DNA of 28,091 bases from a virus, in the IMG/VR virus record IMGVR_UViG_3300036835_000524, positions 1-28,091 of that record. The stretch is one strand, 5' to 3'. Each line of letters starts with the position of its first letter. Position 1 is the first letter of the stretch. A model generated the notes under the pieces. It did not search any database and was not told the DNA's origin. It saw only the letters and a program-made list of their open reading frames with translations. The translations under genes were made by a program, and so were the position numbers. This document shows positions 12,816 to 21,149 of the stretch, piece by piece.

Positions 12816-15563
12816 CTAGACGGGACCTCTGCGCGGCTGCGGCCGTTGCGCGGCACGGGTGAGCAGCTCGTTCTCGAGCTGGGGGACGTTCTGTACCCCG
12901 TACAGGTTCAGGTTCTGGATGCTGTACCCGGCCGGTGCCGGTGCCAGCGAGCTCACCCCGCCAGCACCCTGGTAGATGTTCGTGCCCGTCCCCCAGCCGG
13001 CCCCGTAGAAGCGGGCCCAGCGGGCGCGGAACGCGGCCATCGGATCGGCCGTCTGTTTGGTGACCGGATGGTTCTGGAGCTCCTGCTGGATCCCGTCCAG
13101 CATCTGTTTGATCTGGTCACGGACGGCCCGGCTGATGTGCGACAGGTTCCCGGACAGCACCCTGGCGATCCGGTCGAGCAGAGCCTGGGTTTTCGACGTG
13201 TCGAGGAACGTGCCCTTGACGGCGTCTTCGATCTTGCCGAGCCGTTCCCGTAACGCTTTCCCTGTCGGGGTCAGCTCACCGCCGGAGGGGTCGAGGCCGA
13301 GTGCCCGGAACTGGGCGGCCTGCCGTCGGGCGACCGTACGCTGCTGCGCTGCGCGCAGCCGCTCCTCGGCTTTCTGGGCGGCCGCGGCGGCTTTCTCGGC
13401 GTCTTTGCGGGTCGCCTCGGCGGCCTTCTGGGCGGCGTCCCGCTGCCGCTGCCGCATCTCCGCCTGCAGCTGTTGTTTCTGGCCGATCGCCTGGACGATC
13501 TGGTTCTCGACGTCCAGCCGCTCCGCGACCGTCTTCGCCGCTGCGAGGCGCTTGTCCAGGAACAGGGCGTACTTGTTGAACGCCGCGACGTCGTCGCTGA
13601 GCGTGTGCGTGAGCGCGGCCCTGTCCATCCCGAGCTGCAACGTCTGCTGCGCCTGGTCGAGCAGCTGCTTGCGCACGTCGCGCATCTGCGCCTGCACCGC
13701 GAGCAGCTGATCCTCGAGGTTCAGCTTGCGGGTGATGTCCCGGGTCACCGCGATCCGCTGGGTGAGCAGCCCGGCGATCTTCTGCAGGCCGGGCAGCTGC
13801 GCTTCCAGGGGGGCATACTGCAACCGGCCCTGCTGCCGGCTGACGAACGCGTCGAAGATCGCGTTCTGAACCTTCCGCGACATCTTCGGCGCCTCCTGCT
13901 TGACGGTGTTCACGACGGTGTTCGTGCCCTGGTCGAGCGCCTGCCGGACCCGGGCCTGCAAGGCCGGGTTCTGCCCCGCCCTGAACTGGAACGCCTCCGC
14001 GATGATGTCGTCGGCTTTCAGGCTGCCACCGAGCTGGGCCTTCAGCCTGGGCAGGATCTCCGCCGCCGACATCCCTTTCGCCATCATCCGGCTGATCTGC
14101 TCCGCGATCTTCGGGACGAGGCTGGTCTCGAGCTTGGAGCCCTGGATCAGCCCGGCCGCGGCGGCTTTCTGCGCCTGCTCGGCGGCGTCCTGGGCGCTCT
14201 TCTGCATGTACAGGCCGGCAAGGCCGGCGCCGGCGATCAGCCCCGTCCCGGCGAGGCCGGACGCGCCGAGCAGCCCTATGGCACGGCCGAGCAGGCCGAC
14301 CTTCGCCGCCGAACCCTCGGCTTCGGTGCCGATCAGGCCGACCGCCGCAGCGGTTCCTTTCAGCCAGCCGATCAGCTGGGCGAACTTGAACGCGCCGAAC
14401 GCGGCCGCCAGCGCGTAGACAGCGTTCTTGGTGCCACCGACAATCATTTTCAGCGACTGGAACGCCTCCACGACCGGCCCCAATGCCGTCTTGGCGAGGC
14501 TGATCGCCTGAGCGAGGAACTTGGCGCTCGCGGCGACGTCCTTCTGCAGCTTCCCGGACTCGTTCATCCGGGTCAGCCACTGGCCGAGCGAGTCCAGGTA
14601 CTTGTTCAGGGTGGGTAACAGCGCCTGCCCGATGATCTTCTCGGTGTTGAACAGGGCTGCGCTGAAGTTCTCCGACGCTGTCGTCGACGCCGCGGCCTGG
14701 CCGGCCATCTTCTGCTGCGCCTGCCGGATCAGGTCCCAGCCGTGCGCGTTCTTCTCCAGCCCGGGAACCGCACGCCGCAGGGCGGACGTCTGGCCGCCGA
14801 ACACCTTCGCGACGACCTGGCCGGCCGCGGCCAGGGTGATCCCTTTCGCCCGGGCGATGTCGGCACTGAGCTGGAGCAGCTGCAGCGATTTCGTGACGTT
14901 GCCGGTGCCACGCTCGAGCACGACCAGCCCCTGCTCGACGTCCTCGCTGGTGAACCCGAGCTTCGAGTAGCTGTCCGCGACCTTCTCGATCTGCTCCCGG
15001 TTCGCGGCGAAGCTTTCCCCGGACGCTTTCATCTGCGCCGCGAGCTGCCGTTGCGACACGACACCTTCCCGGGCGGCGTTGATCGACTCGCGGATGAAAC
15101 CGGACACTTCGTGGAAGGCGATGAACCCGCCGGAGGCAAACGCGAGCGAACGGCCGAAGCTACGGAAGATCCCCGAGCCGGACAGGGCGCCGCGGGCGAA
15201 CCCGCCGAGCTCGCGTTCGGCGTTGTGCGCCTGCCGGCCGAAACTAGCGGTCTCGTGGGCGGTCGCCGCGGTCGACACTGCGAGTTTTCGTTCCGCGTCG
15301 GCGGCGAGCCTGGTCGCGGCGATCTGCTCCCGGCTGCCTTTCTCGGCCGCGGCGGCGATCTGCCGGTAGGCGGCAACCTGCTGGTGCAGCCGCTCCGTCG
15401 ATTTGACCGCCGCCCGCACCTGCGTCTCGGCGAGCTGGGCCGTGTTCACGTTCAGCTCCTTGACCTGCACGTCGAGCGTCGAGGTTGCCTTCGCCGACTC
15501 CGACAGCCCTCGCAGATACTGGGTGACGTCGGCGGCGACCTCGACAATGAGCTTGCGGGCCAC
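12816..15563 (-). CDS. Tape measure protein
   Basis: 915 residues from GTG at 15561-15563, directly after the tail chaperones and before the tail-tip genes. The N-terminus carries the usual start of tape measures (ARKLIVEVAADVTQYLRGLS). It is mainly helical with a hydrophobic segment near 430-460 (LLGRAIGLLGASGLAGTGLI), and long Gln/Arg/Ala-rich coiled coils around 690-760 (AEATRKDAEKAAAAAQKAEE). It sets tail length and is ejected with DNA. By the rule of about 0.15 nm per residue the tail would be near 137 nm, an estimate. No lysozyme or peptidase insert is obvious. Confidence 0.92.
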   Translation of the reverse strand: MARKLIVEVAADVTQYLRGLSESAKATSTLDVQVKELNVNTAQLAETQVRAAVKSTERLHQQVAAYRQIAAAAEKGSREQIAATRLAADAERKLAVSTAATAHETASFGRQAHNAERELGGFARGALSGSGIFRSFGRSLAFASGGFIAFHEVSGFIRESINAAREGVVSQRQLAAQMKASGESFAANREQIEKVADSYSKLGFTSEDVEQGLVVLERGTGNVTKSLQLLQLSADIARAKGITLAAAGQVVAKVFGGQTSALRRAVPGLEKNAHGWDLIRQAQQKMAGQAAASTTASENFSAALFNTEKIIGQALLPTLNKYLDSLGQWLTRMNESGKLQKDVAASAKFLAQAISLAKTALGPVVEAFQSLKMIVGGTKNAVYALAAAFGAFKFAQLIGWLKGTAAAVGLIGTEAEGSAAKVGLLGRAIGLLGASGLAGTGLIAGAGLAGLYMQKSAQDAAEQAQKAAAAGLIQGSKLETSLVPKIAEQISRMMAKGMSAAEILPRLKAQLGGSLKADDIIAEAFQFRAGQNPALQARVRQALDQGTNTVVNTVKQEAPKMSRKVQNAIFDAFVSRQQGRLQYAPLEAQLPGLQKIAGLLTQRIAVTRDITRKLNLEDQLLAVQAQMRDVRKQLLDQAQQTLQLGMDRAALTHTLSDDVAAFNKYALFLDKRLAAAKTVAERLDVENQIVQAIGQKQQLQAEMRQRQRDAAQKAAEATRKDAEKAAAAAQKAEERLRAAQQRTVARRQAAQFRALGLDPSGGELTPTGKALRERLGKIEDAVKGTFLDTSKTQALLDRIARVLSGNLSHISRAVRDQIKQMLDGIQQELQNHPVTKQTADPMAAFRARWARFYGAGWGTGTNIYQGAGGVSSLAPAPAGYSIQNLNLYGVQNVPQLENELLTRAAQRPQPRRGPV

Positions 15564-15565
15564 GG

Positions 15566-16143
15566 TCAGCCTTTCACGCTGTCACGGACAAAGTCGCCCA
15601 TCGCGACCCAGCCGGCCAGCGTCCACGATCCCTGTTCGAGCTGCTCGAGGGTGACACCGGGGAACCAGTGCGCGACCCACGGCTGGTACATCACACCGGG
15701 ATTCCGGACGATGTCTCGGAGGGCGAGCCGGCCGGTGGGGTCGACGAGGACGAGGAACCGTTGGACGGTGAGCTCGAGCTGTCGCCGTCGGACGGCGGGG
15801 CTGTCACCGTTCCGGCCGGGGGGAGCATCACGTCCGGCAGCTCGGTTTCCGCGTCGACGAGCTCGATGTCGCTGCTCAGGCTGAGGTTCGTGACCGTCCG
15901 GTAGATCCGTTCGACCGACCAGTCCGGATGGTGGTTCCGCAAGGAGGTCGCGATCAGCGTCAGCAGGATCGGCCCGCGCCCACGCTGGTCGGGGTCCTCG
16001 ACCACGGCGAAGAACTCGTCCATCGCCATCCCGGTGATCCGGTCGATCAGCATCAGGTTCTTGCCGATGTCGGAGACGTGCCAGCGGACGAACTCGCCCT
16101 GGTACTCGAACCCGTCCTCGTGCACGGCCGTGTCGTCTGTCAT
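15566..16143 (-). CDS. Tail assembly chaperone GT (product of -1 frameshift)
   Basis: The first 109 codons are shared with G; slipping one base back at CCCCCCG (15817-15823) continues in the -1 frame to TGA at 15566-15568, giving 192 residues. In that frame the DNA reads a coherent protein (QLELTVQRFLVLVDPTGRLA, then LRDIVRNPGVMYQPWVAHWF and MGDFVRDSVKG), whereas the zero frame becomes a Ser/Thr/Pro run. The two-product chaperone system directly upstream of the tape measure is a hallmark of siphoviruses. The frame usage is inference from composition. Confidence 0.75.
15691..16143 (-). CDS. Tail assembly chaperone G
   Basis: 150 residues from ATG at 16141-16143, overlapping the gp10-like stop. 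The part up to about 109 is a normal acidic protein (MDEFFAVVEDPDQRGRGPIL; DWSVERIYRTVTNLSLSS). After that the zero-frame tail is Ser/Thr/Pro-rich (DSSSSPSNGSSSSSTPPAGS) and looks like a shadow of the -1 frame that is really used by GT. The short form would act with GT on the tape measure protein. Confidence 0.78.
   Translation of the reverse strand: MTDDTAVHEDGFEYQGEFVRWHVSDIGKNLMLIDRITGMAMDEFFAVVEDPDQRGRGPILLTLIATSLRNHHPDWSVERIYRTVTNLSLSSDIELVDAETELPDVMLPPAGTVTAPPSDGDSSSSPSNGSSSSSTPPAGSPSETSSGIPV
15817..15823 (-). promoter_or_regulatory. -1 ribosomal frameshift site CCCCCCG
   Basis: Zero-frame codons CTC CCC CCG give the X-XXY-YYZ heptamer C-CCC-CCG, the classical tandem-slip pattern. The -1 frame after it is protein-like and runs to 15566, just before the tape measure GTG at 15563. 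I did not identify a definite downstream pseudoknot. Confidence 0.6.
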
Positions 16144-16532
16144 GAGCCTCCCCGGTTGAAGTCGGCTGTGACCCGGTCGAACAGCCGCTCGAACGTGTCG
16201 ACGACGGTCGTCTCGTTCTGGTCCAGTGCCGGCTGCATCGCGCGGCCCATCAGCAGGTCGGCGAACGCCGGCCGGCGGCGCGGGTCGGCGCCGCGGGTCT
16301 TGACGCCGCGTTCGCGTGGTGCGACGTAGACGAGCGTGCGGGTGACGCCGACGCGCATCTTCCACCAGTCCTTGCCGATCCGGCGGATCTTCGTCTGGGC
16401 GAGCTGCTCGGCGTCACGGCGGACCGGCTCGGCAGCTTCCCGCTCGGCGCCGCGGAGCCCGGCGCTCGCGTCGCGGCCCGCCTGCGCGAACGCGGCCGAC
16501 AGCTCGCGCATCCCGTGGACGACCGCCGTCAC
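16140..16532 (-). CDS. HK97-gp10-like tail completion / connector protein
   Basis: 130 residues from GTG at 16530-16532, 1 base after the tail-tube stop. N-terminal amphipathic helix (ELSAAFAQAGRDASAGLRGA) followed by a beta-rich core with RVGVTRTLVYVAPRERGVKT, the pattern of HK97 gp10-type proteins that join neck and tail. The C-terminal helix VDTFERLFDRVTADFNR closes it. Located between tail tube and chaperones; identity is family-level. Confidence 0.72.
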   Translation of the reverse strand: MTAVVHGMRELSAAFAQAGRDASAGLRGAEREAAEPVRRDAEQLAQTKIRRIGKDWWKMRVGVTRTLVYVAPRERGVKTRGADPRRRPAFADLLMGRAMQPALDQNETTVVDTFERLFDRVTADFNRGGS

Positions 16533-16533
16533 G

Positions 16534-16959
16534 TCAGGCGGTCCCCCATTGGAAGCCGCCGCCCGAGGCGGGGCGGAAGGTGGCGGTGATCTCGCCGCGG
16601 GCGTTCAGCTGGCCGGCGAGCCCGTTGTAGGTGTAGATGCTGGCGGTACCACCGAAGGTCGGGTTGCCGGGGCCGACGGCGGCGGTCGCGTCCGCCTGGA
16701 CGCTGAGCGGGAACGCCGACCCGCCCTCGTACAACGGCTCCAGAACCCGGTGCGGCTCGCCGGTGCCGAACCCTTGCAGGAACCCGATCGTGATCGTCTG
16801 CGACCGCTGCCCGGGCAGGAACTCCTGCGTGCCGGCCGGGTTGAACCCTGATACGTCGACCTGCTCCCGCTCGTCCGGGGTGTCCAGACTGAACGCGAAC
16901 CGGGAGAGGTCGGTGCCGGCGACCATCACCTTGGCGTTCGTCAACAGGTACTTAGACAT
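16534..16959 (-). CDS. Major tail tube protein
   Basis: 141 residues from ATG at 16957-16959, preceded by AAGGAGG. It starts with the tail-tube pattern KYLLTNAKVMVAGTDLSRFA and carries SLDTPDEREQVDVSGFNPAG, then a beta-rich C-terminal half (ITIGFLQGFGTGEPHRVLEP). Tube subunits stack as hexamers around the tape measure. The 5' end overlaps the 3' end of the glycosyltransferase upstream by 19 bases, so the two are tightly linked. Confidence 0.8.
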   Translation of the reverse strand: MSKYLLTNAKVMVAGTDLSRFAFSLDTPDEREQVDVSGFNPAGTQEFLPGQRSQTITIGFLQGFGTGEPHRVLEPLYEGGSAFPLSVQADATAAVGPGNPTFGGTASIYTYNGLAGQLNARGEITATFRPASGGGFQWGTA

Positions 16960-17612
16960 CGATCTCCTCCTTGTTCGAGCGCGAGCCCGTCCGCTCGCGC
17001 GAGGTGGTCGCGCATCACTTGCTCCCGCCAGTCGACGCTGCCGCAGGTCGCGTGCGCGAACCGCGGCCGCGGATGCCGGTCAGCCTGCTCGTGGCTGTTC
17101 CATTCCAGGCCCAGCCAGTGGGTGCGCCGGTACAGGTCTGTCGGCTCGGCCAGCCGCACCGGCCGGCTGCGGTGCCGGTAGCCGAGCAGGTCGAGCATCG
17201 CCGCCTGCTCCCACCAGGGGTGGTGGAGGTAGCGGCCCATCCGCCAGATCCGTAGCAGCGCCGGCCTGGCCGCCTGCCGGACGAGCCAGACACCGCAGTT
17301 CGGCACCTCACCGTCGGCGGTGTGGTGCCGGACGAGCGCCTGCACGTCGTGCTCGTCGAGCTCGTCGGCGACGTCGAGTTGCTGGTCGACGATCACGATG
17401 TCGCAGTCGAGCCAGAGCGCCTGCTCGTGCTCGCAGAGCGCGTCGAGGAGCGCGGCGACCTTCAGCCACGACGGCGGCCGGACGACGAGCCGCGGCGGCT
17501 GGGCGTGCAGCTCGTAGCCGTGCCGGTCGGCGTACTCGGCCATCCGGGGCAGCGACAGCCTGAGCAGCCGCTCGTGCTCGCCGAGCGCGAACGTGACCAG
17601 CGCCCGGCTCAT
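16941..17612 (-). CDS. Glycosyltransferase-like protein (DxD, GT-A type)
   Basis: 223 residues from ATG at 17610-17612, overlapping the upstream stop. WLKVAALLDALCEHEQALWL precedes the metal/nucleotide-sugar motif D69-C70-D71 in WLDCDIVIVD. Residues 100-180 contain ADGEVPNCGVWLVRQ and HHPWWEQAAMLDLLGY, resembling the acceptor region of galactosyltransferase-like GT-A enzymes (GMA12/MNN10-like fold). It should move a sugar from a nucleotide-sugar to an acceptor, possibly a virion protein because it is encoded between head and tail genes. The donor and acceptor cannot be read. Confidence 0.75.
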   Translation of the reverse strand: MSRALVTFALGEHERLLRLSLPRMAEYADRHGYELHAQPPRLVVRPPSWLKVAALLDALCEHEQALWLDCDIVIVDQQLDVADELDEHDVQALVRHHTADGEVPNCGVWLVRQAARPALLRIWRMGRYLHHPWWEQAAMLDLLGYRHRSRPVRLAEPTDLYRRTHWLGLEWNSHEQADRHPRPRFAHATCGSVDWREQVMRDHLARADGLALEQGGDRCLSTC

Positions 17613-18769
17613 GCGACCGCCTCGACCGGGTCCCGGGCGAGCAGCCTGTCGAGCGCCGGCCGCCAGTACCGGTCGGCGACCAGGTCGGCGTCGTAGCCGG
17701 CGGCGAACATGACCGCACGCTCGCGCAGCCCCCGGTCGTCGCGGTGCTCGTAGGCGTGCTCGAGCGCGTCGACGATCGAGCGGACGTGCGGGACGAGAAA
17801 AAAGCTCTCCTGCAGGGCGTCCCACCACGGGTCGCCCTGCACGAGCCAGCCGGCGCCGCACAGCTCCGTCATCGCCGAGTGGTCGGAGCAGACGACCGGC
17901 ACACCCGAGGCTTGCGCCTCGACGAGCGGGATCCCGAATCCCTCGCCCAGCGACGGCTGCAGGAGCACGTCGAACGCCTGGTAGGTGTAGGCGAGCGCCT
18001 GCGCGGGGATCCCGAGCTGGAACGCCTGCGCGTGCGGGAACCGGATCCGGCCGGGTGGGCAGCCGATCACCGTCGCCAGCGTGTCGAGCTTGATCCCGGT
18101 GTCCTGCGGCGTCGCGTTCGCGTGCACGTACATCCACACGTCCTGGTGGCGGCGGGCGAGCTCGTTGAAGGCCAGGAACGCCTGCGGGAACCCTTTCCGC
18201 GGCAGCGACGGGTTGCCGACGTTCGCGCCGACCATCCCGACCAGGAACACGTCCCGGGGGATGTCGAGCTCGTCACGGACGGCGTCGCGAAGCTCCGGCT
18301 GCGGCCGGAACATGGTGGTGTCGACGCCGTGCGGGACGTACAACGGGTCGAGCTCGAACGTTCGCATCAGGTCGAGCGCGAACCTGGACATCGCGATCGG
18401 CGTGATCCGCTCGTGCCGGAGCACGGCCAGCACCAGCGGCGGGATCGGCCAGTGGTCTACGGGCGCCCAGACCGCGGCGGTCAGCCCGTCCGGCCACACG
18501 TCGGGTTTCAGCACCCAGGCGTCGCAGAGGGCGAGCACCTGGTCGGCCCGGTGGTGGTCGGCGAACACGCCCAGGTTCAGGTTCCCCCAGTAGCCGTCGG
18601 AGGGGTAGCAGGTGATCCCGTCCCAGCGGGTCTCGCGGCCCTGCAGCCCGTAGTTCGCCAGCGCGGCGACGTGGTGGCCCTGCGCGGCGAGCCGCGGCAG
18701 GAACAGCGCCGCCTGCTCCCCGTAGCCGGACGGGCACCAGGGCGGATTCCCGAGCCAGAGAAGCCTCAT
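17609..18769 (-). CDS. Glycosyltransferase family 4-like (GT-B) protein
   Basis: 386 residues from ATG at 18767-18769. N-terminal Rossmann-like half begins MRLLWLGNPPWCPSGYGEQA with a G-x-G-type acceptor loop; PHGVDTTMF (146-154) is the usual hinge motif; the nucleotide-sugar domain has PSLGEGFGIPLVEAQASGVP (272-291) with the EX7E pair Glu276 and Glu284. These are classic GT4 features for retaining transfer onto glycans or proteins. Four-base overlaps with the tail-completion gene upstream and the second glycosyltransferase downstream place it in the structural operon; a role in glycosylating virion proteins is likely but not proven. Confidence 0.85.
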   Translation of the reverse strand: MRLLWLGNPPWCPSGYGEQAALFLPRLAAQGHHVAALANYGLQGRETRWDGITCYPSDGYWGNLNLGVFADHHRADQVLALCDAWVLKPDVWPDGLTAAVWAPVDHWPIPPLVLAVLRHERITPIAMSRFALDLMRTFELDPLYVPHGVDTTMFRPQPELRDAVRDELDIPRDVFLVGMVGANVGNPSLPRKGFPQAFLAFNELARRHQDVWMYVHANATPQDTGIKLDTLATVIGCPPGRIRFPHAQAFQLGIPAQALAYTYQAFDVLLQPSLGEGFGIPLVEAQASGVPVVCSDHSAMTELCGAGWLVQGDPWWDALQESFFLVPHVRSIVDALEHAYEHRDDRGLRERAVMFAAGYDADLVADRYWRPALDRLLARDPVEAVA

Positions 18770-19203
18770 AGGACGACCCGGAGCTGCCAGAAGCAGCCGA
18801 GCAGGTCGCCGACCGTCGCCTGGTCACGGTAGGCGACATAGCCGGACGGGCCCGCCTCGACCGTCGAATCGTCGACGATATTGCCGAACGTCGCGTCCGC
18901 GGCCAATGCGGCCCGCAGCGAGTACGGGCCGGAGGGGTCCATCAGGTCGAGCAGCAGTTGCTGGCCGCCCTGCTGGTCGGCGGTCGTCACCCGGGCACGG
19001 ACGATCCACAGCGCCGACCAGCCGCCGATCGCCTCCCGCTCCAGGAACGGGTCGCCGGGATAGACGTCGATCGACGGCGGCGTCGGGTTGTAGACGAGCT
19101 CCGAGCAGACCTGCAGACCCTCCAGCCCGGCGAGCTCGGTTTGCAGCTGCTCGACGATCGCCGCCATCACGTCGTTCAGCGACACGGTCGCCGGCACGCT
19201 CAC
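18766..19203 (-). CDS. Tail terminator/completion-like protein
   Basis: 145 residues from GTG at 19201-19203. A helical N-terminus (SLNDVMAAIVEQLQTELAGL) and a beta-rich middle (SIDVYPGDPFLEREAIGGWS, ALWIVRARVTTAD) match the general form of head-tail or tail-terminator proteins that follow the gp6-like connector in siphoviruses. The identity is by position and fold impression only. It overlaps the glycosyltransferase start by 4 bases. Confidence 0.6.
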   Translation of the reverse strand: MSVPATVSLNDVMAAIVEQLQTELAGLEGLQVCSELVYNPTPPSIDVYPGDPFLEREAIGGWSALWIVRARVTTADQQGGQQLLLDLMDPSGPYSLRAALAADATFGNIVDDSTVEAGPSGYVAYRDQATVGDLLGCFWQLRVVL

Positions 19204-19204
19204 C

Positions 19205-19603
19205 CTAGGAAACGCCCCAGCTGCGTTTCAGCGGGACGAGCTTGTTCGCGTGCCGGTCCCAGGTGTCTTTCGCGGTCACGGTCGGCACCGACTCGCCGAG
19301 GCCGATCACGCCGAACGGCGACTCCTGCTGCTGCCAGTGCTCGACCGCCCGCTCCAACGTCACCTCGGTCACGAGCGCCGCCGCCAGCGGGCTCGGCACG
19401 TCGACGTAGGCGCCGGTGTCGGGGTCGGTGCTGCCGGCGAACGGGAAGCTGGCCAGGTCGGCGGTCGCCCAGGCGGTGCCGATCTCCGAGTTGACCTCGG
19501 CGGTCGCCGTGTCGATCACACGCTGCATCGCCGTCCCCTGCGCCTCCGTCGGTGAACGGAGGCGCAGGACACGGGCGAGCTCGTCGACGCCGACGTACCC
19601 CAT
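19205..19603 (-). CDS. Head-tail connector (gp6-like)
   Basis: 132 residues from ATG at 19601-19603, 4 bases after the MCP stop. The helical pattern VGVDELARVLRLRSPTEAQG with MQRVIDTATAEVNSEIGTAW is typical of HK97 gp6-like adaptors, which form a ring between portal and tail. The C-terminal part is rich in Pro/Thr. Assignment rests on position immediately after the MCP and helix pattern. Confidence 0.7.
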   Translation of the reverse strand: MGYVGVDELARVLRLRSPTEAQGTAMQRVIDTATAEVNSEIGTAWATADLASFPFAGSTDPDTGAYVDVPSPLAAALVTEVTLERAVEHWQQQESPFGVIGLGESVPTVTAKDTWDRHANKLVPLKRSWGVS

Positions 19604-19607
19604 CGGC

Positions 19608-20861
19608 TCAGCTCAGGTGGATGAACCGGTTCGGGTCGAACACCTTCGCCTTGAACGCGCCGATCACACCGACCTCCATGCCGCCGATCGCCGGCTCGAC
19701 GGCGCGCATCTCGACCGGCGCGCTCGGCGTCTCGGCGGCCAGGAACGCGGACGCGTCACCGACGATCGCGGTGTTCGCGCCCGAGAACCCGTACGACCCG
19801 ACCACCCGCAGGCCGGCGTAGGTGCCGGTCATCGAGCCGATGTCGAGGTTCCCGACCGGGCTGATCTGCAAGGTCTGGTTCGTGCCGACACCGGCGAGGG
19901 CGAAGAACCGCTGCGCGGACAGGTAGAGCGTGTCGCTCGCCGCCCGGCCGCCGTTCGTGTTGTAGATCGACGAGATCCCGGACAGGATCGCGGCCCGCCA
20001 GGCGCCGAAATCCTCGGTGCCGGTCGTCCCCAACGGGGTGGAGATCGTGCCGCCGCCGGCGGTGCCGAGCTCCGAGCAGGCGGCCGTCTCGGTCGCCCGT
20101 GCGTACGCCTCCGCGGCAAGGTCGAACCACAGCTGCAGCGCGTCCGGGGTCGACCAGTTGATCGCCTGCCAGGACAGATCGCCGCCGCCGAGATACGTCT
20201 CGGCCGGGACGGTGTCCATCACGACGCTCATCTTCGCCGTGCCGGCCTCCGTCTTCTCCGCCGTCTGCTTCAACACCTGCGGACGGCCGGTGATCCGCGG
20301 GTAGGTCAGCTGGCCGCTCGTCAAAGCGACCTGCCGGGCCGACGAGACGACCGGCCGGCTGCCGTTGATGATGTCCATGATCTGCGCCAGGTGCGTCGGC
20401 GGCAGCAGCCCCGCCACGTCCGAGGTGAGCGTGTTCTGGACACGCTGCAGCCGGTCGGCCGCCTGCTCACGGATCTGCAAGGCCCGCGACTTGTCACCGG
20501 CGGCCGCCGACGCGATCAGCGGGTAGCGGCAGATCAGCTCGTCGCGGGCGTAGGCGGCGAACGTCCGGTAGACAATCGGGCCGTCGTCGCGCAACTCGAC
20601 CGTGTCGGGCTTCGTGCGCAGCAGCTCGCTCACGTCGAGCGACCCTTCGGCGCGCTGCAGGTCGGTCGCGAGGAACCCGATCTCCTGCTCGAGGTCGGCG
20701 GCGCGCTCCCGCCAGTTCGTCAGATGCTGCCGCTCGAGGTCGTTCGTGTCGCGCTGCTCGTCCTCGGCAAGCTTGAGCGTCTCCTCGATCTTGTCGTACA
20801 GGCGGGCGCGCTCGTCGCCGAGACGCTCCAGTCGCATACGGGTCGTGCTCAACGGGGGCAC
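19608..20861 (-). CDS. Major capsid protein, HK97 fold
   Basis: 417 residues from GTG at 20859-20861 with GGAGG 7-8 bases upstream. Residues 1-110 are a charged coiled-coil scaffold (delta) domain (RLERLGDERARLYDKIEETL...RAADLEQEIGFLATDLQRAE), normally removed by the prohead protease. The later part is beta-rich with SGQLTYPRITGRPQVLKQTA, TYLGGGDLSWQAINWSTP and a VIGAFKAKVFDPNRFIHL end, as in HK97-like capsids. It is the next large gene after the protease. It is preceded by a 198-base non-coding gap with a candidate promoter, consistent with high expression. Confidence 0.88.
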   Translation of the reverse strand: MPPLSTTRMRLERLGDERARLYDKIEETLKLAEDEQRDTNDLERQHLTNWRERAADLEQEIGFLATDLQRAEGSLDVSELLRTKPDTVELRDDGPIVYRTFAAYARDELICRYPLIASAAAGDKSRALQIREQAADRLQRVQNTLTSDVAGLLPPTHLAQIMDIINGSRPVVSSARQVALTSGQLTYPRITGRPQVLKQTAEKTEAGTAKMSVVMDTVPAETYLGGGDLSWQAINWSTPDALQLWFDLAAEAYARATETAACSELGTAGGGTISTPLGTTGTEDFGAWRAAILSGISSIYNTNGGRAASDTLYLSAQRFFALAGVGTNQTLQISPVGNLDIGSMTGTYAGLRVVGSYGFSGANTAIVGDASAFLAAETPSAPVEMRAVEPAIGGMEVGVIGAFKAKVFDPNRFIHLS

Positions 20862-21007
20862 AGGGTCACCTCCAGGGTCGGAAAAGCACTCGTCACAACC
20901 CGGCGGGTGATGCCAACGGTTCAGCCCGGTGCGGCGACGGTGACGGCCCGAGTGCTGCCGCGGTGATCGCCTAGGGGCCCGGCACGGGGCGCCGATCTAT
21001 GCCCGGG

Positions 21008-21037
21008 ATGCTAACGGTCAGGCCGGCGCGCTGACAA
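21008..21037 (-). promoter_or_regulatory. Candidate internal promoter for capsid gene
   Basis: On the minus strand TTGTCA (21032-21037) and TAGCAT (21008-21013) are 18 bases apart, within the 198-base gap 20862-21059 before the MCP. The -10 fits the TAnnnT pattern of actinobacterial housekeeping promoters. No other gene lies in this gap. Confidence 0.45.
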
Positions 21038-21059
21038 GAAGGTCATCGGCCCCGCCCGT

Positions 21060-21149
21060 TCACCCGAACCCGTGGAAGAGGGCGATCACGAGCACGACCG
21101 CGATCACGACCAGGGCGAGGCCGGGCAGGTTGATCCCGACGCCGTTCAC
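21060..21149 (-). CDS. 29-residue hydrophobic peptide
   Basis: GTG at 21147-21149 overlaps the protease stop (GTGA). It encodes one membrane helix (LPGLALVVIAVVLVIALFHG). A peptide of this kind next to the capsid genes could be a small membrane or virion component, but a conserved function is not known to me. Support is its exact coupling and pure hydrophobic composition. Confidence 0.5.
   Translation of the reverse strand: MNGVGINLPGLALVVIAVVLVIALFHGFG

Noticed and set aside
19416-20966. 516-residue plus-strand frame opposite the capsid gene
   Set aside because: Antisense shadow of a clear major capsid gene.
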